Shown: piece by piece, positions 13,459 through 22,634 of the stretch
How positions within the stretch are numbered: position 1 is the stretch's first letter
How the letters are laid out: each line of letters opens with the position of its first letter
Origin: Bradyrhizobium sp. RD5-C2
GTDB lineage: Bacteria > Pseudomonadota > Alphaproteobacteria > Rhizobiales > Xanthobacteraceae
Direction of reading: 5' to 3'
DNA length: 64,000 bases
NCBI RefSeq assembly: GCF_019972155.1
Contig: NZ_BOVL01000012.1
Span: 1 to 64,000 of the forward strand
Program-made: the position numbers and the translations under genes
Notes under the pieces: generated by a model
Databases searched by the model: none
What the model saw: the letters and a program-made list of their open reading frames with translations, nothing else
Told to the model about the DNA's origin: nothing

Positions 13459-14550
13459 ATGCGCATATTTTTGTCATTTCCCTCCGAACTGGAATCGCAG
13501 GCTGACAACATCGCTCAGTCCCTGCGCAATTGCGACCATGACGTTTTCTTTTCGCACGACGATCTCCCGCCGGGCGACAGTTTCGATGCGCGCGTCGAAA
13601 AAGCCATCGAAAGCAGCGATTTTATGGTGTTCCTGATCAGCCCGGAATCGGTGACCAAGGGACGCTACACCTTGAGCGAGCTCGCCTTTGCCCGAGCCAA
13701 ATGGCCGAACCCGAGCAACCGCGTGCTGCCGGTGATGATGGCGCCGACCCCGCTCGACCAGGTTCCGGCCTATCTCAAGGCGGTCACGATCCTGGAGCCG
13801 CAGGGCAGCGCCGCCGCCGAGACGCGGGCCGCGGTGGACCGCATGCTGGCGGCCGAGAGCGCGCAGTCGCGCGGCCGACCGAATTTGCCTTTCCTCGTGC
13901 TGGCGCTTGCGTCCGCCGTCGTGTGCAGCCTGGTCGCGACCTATGCGCTCAACGTCCTGCAATATTCGTTCGTCGTCTCAGACGCGGGCGGGATCACGAT
14001 CCTGCCAGGGGTGATCTTCGGCGCGGCGATCGCCGCCTGCAATGTCGTGTTCGGCGCCAAGGACCGGTTTCAACTGGCGCTGGTGGTCGCCATCACGACC
14101 GCGGCATGGATCGCGGCCTATGATGCCAGCGCCGTCACGCTTCAGGCGCTCGGCCAGTACGCGAAGACCGTCCCAGTCGACGGCAATGCCGCGAGCCCGG
14201 CCCAGATCACCGAGACGCTCGGCAACAACCCGTTGATGGGTTATCTGATCGGCGGCATCGGCGGCGCGGTGGGCGGAGCGATCACCATTCTCGGCGTGCT
14301 CCTGACCAACCCCGCGTTCAGGCGGATCGACAGCGTCGTGGTGACCTGGATCGCAGCCATCGCGGCCGGAACCATTTACGGTGCAATCGTCAGGCTGCCG
14401 ACCTTGCTGGGCTGGCTGGTGCTGTTCGGCGTCTGGCAGACCGCGTTCATCCTTGCTATGGCCCGCGGATTTCCGCGCGGCGCGGCGCAGATCCCCGAAT
14501 GGCTTGGAAGATCCGCGCCGGCATTGTTTGGCCAGCGCGCCGCGCGATGA
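13459..14550 (+). CDS. TIR-domain protein with C-terminal multi-spanning membrane region
   Basis: A 363-residue protein. Residues 1-125 form a TIR domain: MRIFLSFPSELESQADNIAQ (strand A), DVFFSHDDLPPGDSF (strand B and BB loop), DFMVFLISPESV (strand D) and RYTLSELAFA, where E74 of SEL fits the catalytic Glu of TIR NADases. From about residue 145 there are five or six hydrophobic helices (for example LPFLVLALASAVVCSLVATY and GGIGGAVGGAITILGVLL). This predicts a membrane-anchored cytoplasmic TIR. Bacterial TIRs act as NAD-consuming immune effectors or as scaffolds; which applies here is open. The start at 13459 has only a weak GGTGG upstream. No neighbour looks like a sensor or Argonaute/cGAS partner. 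Confidence 0.85.
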   Translation: MRIFLSFPSELESQADNIAQSLRNCDHDVFFSHDDLPPGDSFDARVEKAIESSDFMVFLISPESVTKGRYTLSELAFARAKWPNPSNRVLPVMMAPTPLDQVPAYLKAVTILEPQGSAAAETRAAVDRMLAAESAQSRGRPNLPFLVLALASAVVCSLVATYALNVLQYSFVVSDAGGITILPGVIFGAAIAACNVVFGAKDRFQLALVVAITTAAWIAAYDASAVTLQALGQYAKTVPVDGNAASPAQITETLGNNPLMGYLIGGIGGAVGGAITILGVLLTNPAFRRIDSVVVTWIAAIAAGTIYGAIVRLPTLLGWLVLFGVWQTAFILAMARGFPRGAAQIPEWLGRSAPALFGQRAAR

Positions 14551-14580
14551 CGCCGCGCCAGCCATTAGTCGTTGTCCTGG

Positions 14581-15165
14581 CTAGTGCCCGGACTGCTGCT
14601 TGGCGCCCTCGATCGAGTCGTTCGACAGCTTGTCGACGAGGGCGATGCCGATGGCCGACAGGATGAAGACGCAGTGGATGATGGTCTGCCACATCACGCC
14701 GGTCTCGGTGTACGTGCTCTTGCCGGACGACAGCGCGCCGGCCTCGATGAAGGTGCGCAGCAGGTGGATCGAGGAGATGCCGATGATCGCCATCGCCAGC
14801 TTGATCTTCAGCACGCTGGCATTGACGTGGCTGAGCCATTCCGGTTCATCCGGATGCCCCTGCAGATTGAGGCGGGAGACGAAGGTCTCATAGCCGCCGA
14901 CGATCACCATCACCAGCAGGTTCGAGATCATGACGACGTCGATCAAGCCGAGAACGGCCAGCATGATCTGCTGCTCGCTGAAATCGAAGGCATGGGCGAA
15001 CAGGTGCCACAGCTCCTTCAGGAACAGCACGACATAGACGCCCTGGGCGATGATCAGGCCGACATAGAGCGGCAATTGCAGCCAGCGCGATCCGAAGATC
15101 AGCATGGGAACGGGACGCAGCGACCGGCCCTTGGAGCGGGCGGGCGCGTCTGATAGTGCGGACAT
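14581..15165 (-). CDS. YqhA/UPF0114 family membrane protein
   Basis: A 194-residue inner-membrane protein of the YqhA family (TIGR00645). It has four hydrophobic segments: LQLPLYVGLIIAQGVYVVLF, IMLAVLGLIDVVMISNLLVM, the amphipathic VLKIKLAMAIIGISSIHLL, and WQTIIHCVFILSAIGIALVD. The signature GGYETFVSRL followed by HPDEPEWLSHVNA is typical of the family. Function unknown; transport has been proposed from the topology. It converges on the TIR gene with a 30-bp gap. Confidence 0.92.
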   Translation of the reverse strand: MSALSDAPARSKGRSLRPVPMLIFGSRWLQLPLYVGLIIAQGVYVVLFLKELWHLFAHAFDFSEQQIMLAVLGLIDVVMISNLLVMVIVGGYETFVSRLNLQGHPDEPEWLSHVNASVLKIKLAMAIIGISSIHLLRTFIEAGALSSGKSTYTETGVMWQTIIHCVFILSAIGIALVDKLSNDSIEGAKQQSGH

Positions 15166-15332
15166 GTCGGGGTGCTCGCGGAATTGAGAAATTGCGGAGC
15201 GCTCTATCTACGCAATCCCGCGCGCTTGAAAAGCGACAACTGGCCGCAGATTTGCGCCGCGATACCGTCATGATCCTGCAAAGAGGAACAGCCGAACGCG
15301 GCGCGATGGCCGCGTTCGACTGCTTTGACCGA

Positions 15333-16982
<1,650 letters not shown>

Positions 16983-17255
16983 CCGCTGTCCCTGGAATTG
17001 ATCCGATTTAAAGGAAATTTTGCTGCCGCCGATGTAACGGCCGGCCCCCGAAAGCGCAACCGCAGGGCGGTTGTTTTCCATCCGTTCACCACGTTCCGTC
17101 CATTCGCCACGGGTGATTACGGGTTCGACACCATGTGCGCGCCGAATCACGACAATGGAAACCATCTTTTAATAAATCAGGCCAAAACTCGTCTCCAACG
17201 CCGAAAAACGGCGATTTTCGCGGCAGAACCGCGACCAAACAGTTGAGGCCACGTC

Positions 17256-17498
17256 ATGGCTACCATCATTTCAGCACCTCTTTCGCGCTCCACGACCAAA
17301 CGCGAGGCGACGCTGTTCGCCGAATTCAGCGCCTTCTGGCGGGCTTTCGTTGCCAAGGCTTTCCATCCCTACCGGCCGGAACTGCACTATATGCGCGGCC
17401 CGGGTCCGGCCTGCCGTGCCAAGCAGATGGCGCTGTCGCCGGCCGTCCGCTCGATGCTCGTCGATATCCGCACCGCGAAGACGCGCAAGCCATCCTGA
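17256..17498 (+). CDS. Small basic protein, unknown
   Basis: An 80-residue basic protein (MATIISAPLSRSTTKREATL, then FAEFSAFWRAFVAKAFHPY, then RAKQMALSPAVRSMLVDIRT). It has GAGG about 10 bases before the ATG. No signal peptide or membrane helix is seen. The aromatic-rich central helix and high Arg/Lys content could suit a nucleic-acid or partner-binding role, but no family is recognised. It is divergent from ettA and 125 bp before the dehydrogenase gene. Confidence 0.6.
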   Translation: MATIISAPLSRSTTKREATLFAEFSAFWRAFVAKAFHPYRPELHYMRGPGPACRAKQMALSPAVRSMLVDIRTAKTRKPS

Positions 17499-17623
17499 GC
17501 CGCGTGACAATCGCCGCATTTTGAACCTGCGGCCGCTTGCGCGCCTGCCGATTGCGCGCGACCATCCGGGTCTCCCCGACGGTTGATTTTCCGCCGTCGC
17601 CTCACCCTGAATGGACCTTTCCG

Positions 17624-18586
17624 ATGACGCGGCTCCGCTGTGCAATCCTCGACGACTATTTCGACATCGCGCTTTCGCTGGCCGACTGGCCGGCGATCAC
17701 GGATCGCGTCGAGGTCACCGTGTTCGACCAACCGTTCGCGAGCGAGGCGAAGGCAGCGGCCAAGCTGAAGGATTTCGAGATCATCTGCGCGATGCGCGAG
17801 CGCACGCCGTTCCCGCGCAGCCTGCTCGACGCGCTGCCGAAGCTGAAGCTCATGATCACGTCGGGCATGCGCAACGCGGCAATCGACATGGAGGCCGCCA
17901 AGGAGCGCAACGTGGTGCTGTGCGGCACGCAGTATAGCCGCGATCCCACCGCGCCCCTGACCATGGGCTTGATCCTCGAATTGACCCGCGGCATCGGCCG
18001 CGAGAATGCGCGGATGCACGCCGGCGAGGCGTGGCAGAGTTTTGCCGGCACCGAGATCGAGGGCAAGACGCTCGGTGTCATCGGCCTCGGCAAGCTCGGC
18101 AGCAAGGTCGCCGGCATGGCCAAGGCGTTCGGCATGAACGTGATCGCCTGGAGCCCCAACCTGACGCCGGAGAAATGCGAGGAGGCCGGCGTCGGCTACG
18201 CCAGCAAGGACGAGCTGTTCGCGACATCAGACATCATCACCATCCATGTCGTGCTGAGCCCGCGCTCGCGCGGACTGGTCGGCGCCGCCGATCTCGCCCG
18301 CATGAAACCGTCTGCCTATCTCGTTAACACCGCGCGCGGGCCGATCGTCGACGAAGACGCCCTGCTTACGGCGCTGCGCGACAAGAAGATCGCCGGCGCC
18401 GGCATCGACGTGTTCTCGGTCGAGCCGCTGCCATCAGATCACCCGCTTCGCAAGCTCGACAATGTCGTGATCACGCCGCATCTCGGCTATGCGACGCGCG
18501 AGAGCTTGCAGACGCACTATCAGCAGATGGTCGCGTGCATCGACGCCTTCACCAAAGGCAGCGAGCCGCCGCGGCGGCTGGCCTGA
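17624..18586 (+). CDS. D-2-hydroxyacid dehydrogenase family protein
   Basis: A 320-residue NAD-dependent 2-hydroxyacid dehydrogenase of the D-isomer family. The catalytic triad is recognisable: Arg in NTARGPIVDEDAL, Glu in DVFSVEPLP and His in ITPHLGYATRES. The cofactor motif is GVIGLGKLGSKVAGMAKAFG, and the residue after strand 2 (IAWSPNLTPEKC) lacks an acidic side chain, so cofactor choice (NAD or NADP) is unclear. The start at 17624 (MTRLRCAILDDYFD) fits the family. Substrate unknown (glyoxylate, hydroxypyruvate or phosphoglycerate analogues possible). It is followed by a terminator. Confidence 0.92.
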   Translation: MTRLRCAILDDYFDIALSLADWPAITDRVEVTVFDQPFASEAKAAAKLKDFEIICAMRERTPFPRSLLDALPKLKLMITSGMRNAAIDMEAAKERNVVLCGTQYSRDPTAPLTMGLILELTRGIGRENARMHAGEAWQSFAGTEIEGKTLGVIGLGKLGSKVAGMAKAFGMNVIAWSPNLTPEKCEEAGVGYASKDELFATSDIITIHVVLSPRSRGLVGAADLARMKPSAYLVNTARGPIVDEDALLTALRDKKIAGAGIDVFSVEPLPSDHPLRKLDNVVITPHLGYATRESLQTHYQQMVACIDAFTKGSEPPRRLA

Positions 18587-18609
18587 GATCGGACATCGAT
18601 CGGCAAACA

Positions 18610-18638
18610 AAAAAGGCGCGCTGTTCGCGCGCCTTTTT
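18610..18638. terminator. Bidirectional rho-independent terminator
   Basis: AAAAAGGCGCGC (18610-18621), loop TGTTC, GCGCGCCTTTTT (18627-18638): a symmetric A-stem-T structure between two convergent genes, able to stop transcription from both sides. Confidence 0.9.
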
Positions 18639-18661
18639 CAATGATGAGTTTGCCGGTTGGC

Positions 18662-19897
18662 CTAGCGCACCGTGACCGGCGCGGGCAGCGGCTGGACCGA
18701 GGTCGGCTGCGTGCCGGGCAGCGGCGCAGCCTGAGCGGGGGCCATCGGGTTGGGCGGCGGCGCGGCGGACGCCGTCGTCGTGCCCGGGGCGGCGCCGCCG
18801 GGCAGCACAACCACACGGGTGCCGACCTTGGCGCGCTCGAACAGGTCCGAGACGTCCTCGTTCAGCATGCCGATGCAACCCGACGAGACGAACTTGCCGA
18901 TGGTCGACGGCTGGTTGGTGCCGTGAATACGGTACACGGTCGAGCCGAGATACATCGCGCGGGCGCCGAGCGGGTTGCCGGGTCCGCCGGCCATGAAGCG
19001 CGGCAGATAGGGCTGGCGTTCGATCATCTCCGTCGGCGGATGCCAATCCGGCCACTCGGCCTTGCGGGTGATCTTCTGCACCCCGGTCCAGGTGAAGCCG
19101 TCGCGGCCGACGCGGACGCCATAACGGATCGCCCGGCCATTGCCCAGGATGTAATAGAGATAGGTATTCGGCGTATCGACAACGATCGTGCCGGCCGGTT
19201 CCTTGGTCGCGAACGCCACTTCCTGGCGCCGCAGATTCGGGGCCAGTTGCGCCGGGCCGTCTTCCGGTTGCTCGTCCGCCGGCAGCGACGCGATCTGCAG
19301 CGGCTTGCCATTGGCATCGACCGGCGCCTGCTGCTGCGGCACGGCTCCGGTCACGCCCTCGGGCGGACGCATGCCGCCGCGGTCGTCGCCATAGGACACG
19401 CCGGCTGCCGGAACGCCATTGTCGCGATTGGCTTGCTGCGCGCCCGGACGATCGCCGTAGATCACCGGCGGCGGCCCCATCGGCCGGCCATAGCGCGGAT
19501 CATCGGGCGACATCACCGGACCGGTCGGCGCACCGCGCTCGGAGTAGACCGGCTGGGAATTCATCGGACGGCCGTAGCGCGGATCGTCCGGCGACATCAC
19601 GGGACCGGCGGGCGCACCACGATCGGAATAGACCGGTGCATTCGTCGGGCGGCCATAGCGCGGGTCATCCGGCGACATCACCGGGCCGGGCGGCGGCAGC
19701 GCGGCCGAATTGCGCGGCGCATCTTCATCGTCGAGCGAGTCGAAATCCGGCATGTTGCCCTGCGAGTAGGGCTGCGGCGCTGCCGAATAGGCCGGGCCCT
19801 GGGGAACCGGATACCCCTGCTGCGCATGCGCAAGCGAGGTTCCCGCCACGCCGAGAGCCGCGGCAGCGCAAATCGTCAGAATGCGGTTGATCATCAT
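18662..19897 (-). CDS. L,D-transpeptidase (YkuD) with tandem N-terminal repeats
   Basis: A 411-residue exported protein that would cross-link peptidoglycan stems (3-3 links) or attach proteins to them. Signal peptide: MMINRILTICAAAALGVAGT...AHA. Residues 70-145 hold three copies of a unit with core GPVMSPDDPRYGRP, in a Pro/Gly-rich disordered arm. The YkuD domain covers residues 225-365; VYRIHGTNQPSTIGK and VSSGCIGML give the His and Cys of the H-x(n)-S-x-G-C motif. A Pro/Ala tail closes the protein. The start at 19897 or 19894 lacks a strong ribosome site. Divergent from the Ala/Pro-rich membrane protein gene. Confidence 0.93.
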   Translation of the reverse strand: MMINRILTICAAAALGVAGTSLAHAQQGYPVPQGPAYSAAPQPYSQGNMPDFDSLDDEDAPRNSAALPPPGPVMSPDDPRYGRPTNAPVYSDRGAPAGPVMSPDDPRYGRPMNSQPVYSERGAPTGPVMSPDDPRYGRPMGPPPVIYGDRPGAQQANRDNGVPAAGVSYGDDRGGMRPPEGVTGAVPQQQAPVDANGKPLQIASLPADEQPEDGPAQLAPNLRRQEVAFATKEPAGTIVVDTPNTYLYYILGNGRAIRYGVRVGRDGFTWTGVQKITRKAEWPDWHPPTEMIERQPYLPRFMAGGPGNPLGARAMYLGSTVYRIHGTNQPSTIGKFVSSGCIGMLNEDVSDLFERAKVGTRVVVLPGGAAPGTTTASAAPPPNPMAPAQAAPLPGTQPTSVQPLPAPVTVR

Positions 19898-20225
19898 TGC
19901 TCTGTTATAGTCCCCAAGCCACACCGGACTGTTAACGGCCCAATGCAGGAAGATAGCGGCGCATTCAAGACAAATCCGCGAAACCCGGGCCATTTCGGGC
20001 ATTTGTGATTTGCCGTCAACGCTGCGGCAAAGATGTCTCATGGGTCGGGAATGATTGTCCACCTGCCCAAAGTCATCAATCACCCGCATTTTGTAACAAA
20101 CAGTCTCCGGGGGTTGCGATATCTTCGAATCGGCCTGATTCGCGTTCGCGACGCCGGCTCTCTTGTGTGGTCACCGCGTTCCCTCGACATCAAAGACCCT
20201 CCCGCAGAAGGGGGAACCCGCGCCC
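19898..20225. promoter_or_regulatory. Divergent promoter region with a paired GANTC palindrome
   Basis: No gene is seen here. CGAATC-GGCCT-GATTCG (20126-20142) is a 6-bp inverted repeat containing two GANTC sites, the target of the CcrM methylase encoded at 47296. Otherwise the region holds only the divergent starts of the L,D-transpeptidase and the Ala/Pro-rich protein. Confidence 0.4.
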
Positions 20226-21065
20226 ATGCTCCCCGGCCTTCGTTTCCTGTTCGCCGCGATCGTGCTGGCGACGTCGCTTCTGGTGTTCGGGTTAGGGGCA
20301 GCCGCGCTGTTTCGCGCGGCGCATGAGGAATTCGCCAGCATTCCCGCCCGCCGGGCCCCGCCCGAGCCGCAATTTGCGCAGCAGCCCGAAACGCCGCCGG
20401 TGCTCGCCATGGTGCGGGTCGAGCCATCAGCCGCAGACAGGGCGGCGGCCGACAGCCCAGCGCCCTCGACGCCGTCCGAGCCGGTTGCCGCCTCCGAGCC
20501 GGCCGCTCCTGCCGAAGCCTCTCCTCCAGCCGAGCCGGCGAAGCTCGCCGCCGTGACGGCGGATGACGCACCGCCTGCTCCGCAGAAGCTGGAAGCCCAG
20601 ACGGTCGAAACTCCTGCGCCAGCGCAGTCGGCCGAAGTTGCTCCGCAACCTCCGGCCGCAGATCCGTCGCCTGCATCGCAGCCCGCGCCGGTTTCCACGG
20701 AAGCGGCACCGGCGCCAGCCGAGGCCAAGGTCGCCGCCGTGGTCGATCCGCCTGCCACACCCAGCGAACCCACGCCCGCCGCAGCGGCGCCAGCGATGGC
20801 TGGGCCGGAGCCAGCACCGCCGTCACCCGAGGCCATCGCAGCCGCCAGCAGGATCGCAACGCTGGGTGGACCCGAAGTTGTCGTCGAAGCGCCGGCCGCG
20901 CCGAAGGCCACGGAAGCGAAGAAGCCGGAGCGCAACGCGACCAGCAAGCCGGCACATCGCAAGGAGCGCCGGCGGATCGTCCGCGCACCACCGGTGCGGC
21001 AGGCCGTTCAGCAGCAGCTCGATCCGTTCGGCAACCCGACCCTGGTGCCGCTCACGCGGCGTTGA
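20226..21065 (+). CDS. Membrane-anchored Ala/Pro-rich protein
   Basis: A 279-residue protein with one N-terminal membrane helix (LRFLFAAIVLATSLLVFGLG). A long low-complexity arm (about residues 40-220) of Pro, Ala, Glu and Ser follows, with many PAP, EPA and SEP units, ending in a basic segment (SKPAHRKERRRIVRAPP) and QLDPFGNPTLVPLTRR. It would sit in the inner membrane with an extended periplasmic arm, as in proteins that span the cell wall. The start at 20226 is preceded by GGGGGA. No enzymatic domain is visible; function unknown. Confidence 0.78.
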   Translation: MLPGLRFLFAAIVLATSLLVFGLGAAALFRAAHEEFASIPARRAPPEPQFAQQPETPPVLAMVRVEPSAADRAAADSPAPSTPSEPVAASEPAAPAEASPPAEPAKLAAVTADDAPPAPQKLEAQTVETPAPAQSAEVAPQPPAADPSPASQPAPVSTEAAPAPAEAKVAAVVDPPATPSEPTPAAAAPAMAGPEPAPPSPEAIAAASRIATLGGPEVVVEAPAAPKATEAKKPERNATSKPAHRKERRRIVRAPPVRQAVQQQLDPFGNPTLVPLTRR

Positions 21066-21074
21066 TCCCGCAGC

Positions 21075-21932
21075 TTAAGCCGGACCCGTCGCGATCGGCG
21101 GGCCGCTCGCCTGTCCCCATTCCGACCACGAGCCGTCATAGAGCGCGCTCTCGGTGACACCGAGCCGGTAGAGCGCGAGCGTCAGCACGCCGGCCGAGAC
21201 GCCGGAGCCGCAGCTCGTGACGATCGGCGCGTCGAGCTTGACGCCGGCGCTGCTGAACGACTTGCGCAGATCGTCGAGCGGCTTCATCTCGCCGGTCACG
21301 GCATCGAACAATTGGCCGTAGGGCACGTTGCGGGCGCCCGGGATGTGGCCCGCACGAATGCCCGGCCGCGGCTCCGGCGCGCGGCCCTCGAAGCGTTCGG
21401 CGGCACGCGCATCGATCACCTGCTCGGCATGGCTTTCGACATTGGCGATCATCTGCTCGATGCTGCGCACGCGCTTCGGATCGTAGCTCGCCTTGAAGGT
21501 CGCAGGCTTCGCCTTCACCTCGCCGCTCTCGACTGCCCTGCCCTCGGCGCGCCACTTCTTCAGACCGCCGTTGAGAATGCGCACATTGCGATGGCCATAG
21601 GACAGGAACATCCACCAGGCGCGCGGCGCGGCAACCCAGCCGCCGGAATCATAGATCACGACGGTGTCGGCATTGCCGACGCCGAGCCCGCCGATGTCGC
21701 GGCCGAACTGCTCGGCGCTCGGAAACATGTGCGGCAGCGGATTGGAATGATCGGACACCGCGTCGACGTCGAAGAACACCGCACCGGGCAGATGCACGGC
21801 GAGATAGTCGTCCTTCGGCAGCGGCAGCACGCCGGGCAGCTTGAAGGTCGCGTCGAGCACCTTGACGTTGGCGTCGCCGAGATGCGCAGCCAGCCATTCG
21901 GTCGAAACGAGCGGATCGTCGGTGGTGGTCAT
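21075..21932 (-). CDS. sseA: 3-mercaptopyruvate sulfurtransferase
   Basis: A 285-residue protein with two rhodanese domains. It transfers sulfur from 3-mercaptopyruvate to cyanide or thiol acceptors. The active-site loop CGSGVSAG in the C-terminal domain carries the catalytic Cys, with the CG-S/T-G-V-T/S-A form that favours mercaptopyruvate over thiosulfate. Other family blocks: VSTEWLAAHLGD, AVFFDVDAVSD, LNGGLKKWRAEGR and GHIPGARNVPY. The start at 21932 (MTTTDDPLVS) is chosen over a longer frame that runs into a repeat. A second, single-domain rhodanese follows upstream on the same strand at 22100. Confidence 0.93.
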   Translation of the reverse strand: MTTTDDPLVSTEWLAAHLGDANVKVLDATFKLPGVLPLPKDDYLAVHLPGAVFFDVDAVSDHSNPLPHMFPSAEQFGRDIGGLGVGNADTVVIYDSGGWVAAPRAWWMFLSYGHRNVRILNGGLKKWRAEGRAVESGEVKAKPATFKASYDPKRVRSIEQMIANVESHAEQVIDARAAERFEGRAPEPRPGIRAGHIPGARNVPYGQLFDAVTGEMKPLDDLRKSFSSAGVKLDAPIVTSCGSGVSAGVLTLALYRLGVTESALYDGSWSEWGQASGPPIATGPA

Positions 21933-21949
21933 CTTGCCTGTCTCTCCAT

Positions 21950-22031
21950 CGTCATTGCCGGACTTGATCCGGCAATCCATCTTGCTTCGAAACGATGGAC
22001 ACGCGGGTCCCGGCTACGCAAAAGGCTTCGC
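21950..22031. repeat. Intergenic hairpin repeat, GTCATTGCCGGA type
   Basis: GTCATTGCCGGACTTGATCCGGCAATCCATC is followed by a partial return arm (CGATGG ... GGGTCCCGGCTACGC ... GCTTCGCCGGG). It is another dispersed hairpin element type, here between two rhodanese genes. Confidence 0.65.
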
Positions 22032-22099
22032 CGGGCTCTCCGTGAAGTGGCCGCCGAAACTTCTTAGCGAAGGCGGCAAGCCCGCGTGTGACATCTTGC

Positions 22100-22513
22100 T
22101 CAGCCCTTCTTCTTCGGCTCCCACGCCTCGATCGGACCGCCGGCCTCGCGCCACGCAGCGAAGCCGCCGCCCATATGAGCGACCGGCTTCAGGCCCATGT
22201 CCTTCGCGGTCTTGGCGGCGAGCGCCGAGCGCAGACCGCCGGCGCAGTGGAAGATGAACTTCTTGTCTTCCTGGAAGATCGGCTTGGCGTAGGGGCTGTT
22301 CGGATCGATCCAGAACTCGAGCATGCCGCGGGTGCAGGAGAACGCGCCGGGGATCTTGCCGTCGCGCTCGATCTCGCGCGGGTCGCGGATGTCGACGATG
22401 ACGACGTCGTTCTTTCCGATCAGCGTGATCGCATCGGCCGCGCTGATGGTCTCGATCTCGGCATTGGCCTCGTCGATCATCACCTTGATGCCGCGGTGGA
22501 TGTTCTGGGGCAT
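22100..22513 (-). CDS. Single-domain rhodanese
   Basis: A 137-residue single rhodanese domain: DVVIVDIRDPREIERDGKIP, the active-site loop FHCAGGLRSALAAK with the catalytic Cys, and MGGGFAAWREAGGPIEAW. GGGAGAG precedes the ATG. The 6-residue loop CAGGLR is unlike the thiosulfate type (CRKGVT), so the sulfur donor is uncertain. It probably handles persulfide sulfur in the cytoplasm; it may form a transcription unit with sseA downstream, although a repeat lies between them. Confidence 0.92.
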   Translation of the reverse strand: MPQNIHRGIKVMIDEANAEIETISAADAITLIGKNDVVIVDIRDPREIERDGKIPGAFSCTRGMLEFWIDPNSPYAKPIFQEDKKFIFHCAGGLRSALAAKTAKDMGLKPVAHMGGGFAAWREAGGPIEAWEPKKKG

Positions 22514-22544
22514 GGGGCTCTCCCTTTGTCTTTATCTTTTGCCA

Positions 22545-22628
22545 CCGTCATTCCGGACAGACGCGAAGCGGCTGATCCGGAATCTCGAGATTCCGGGTTC
22601 GATGCTTCGCATCGCCCCGGAATGACGG
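22545..22628. repeat. Intergenic hairpin repeat, family C copy 1
   Basis: CCGTCATTCCGGA ... (C)CCGGAATCTCGAGATTCCGGG-type core ... CCGGAATGACGG, a nested hairpin that recurs at 33833, 38926 and 45134. Lies between the rhodanese and VWA genes. Confidence 0.78.
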
Positions 22629-22634
22629 AATTGA

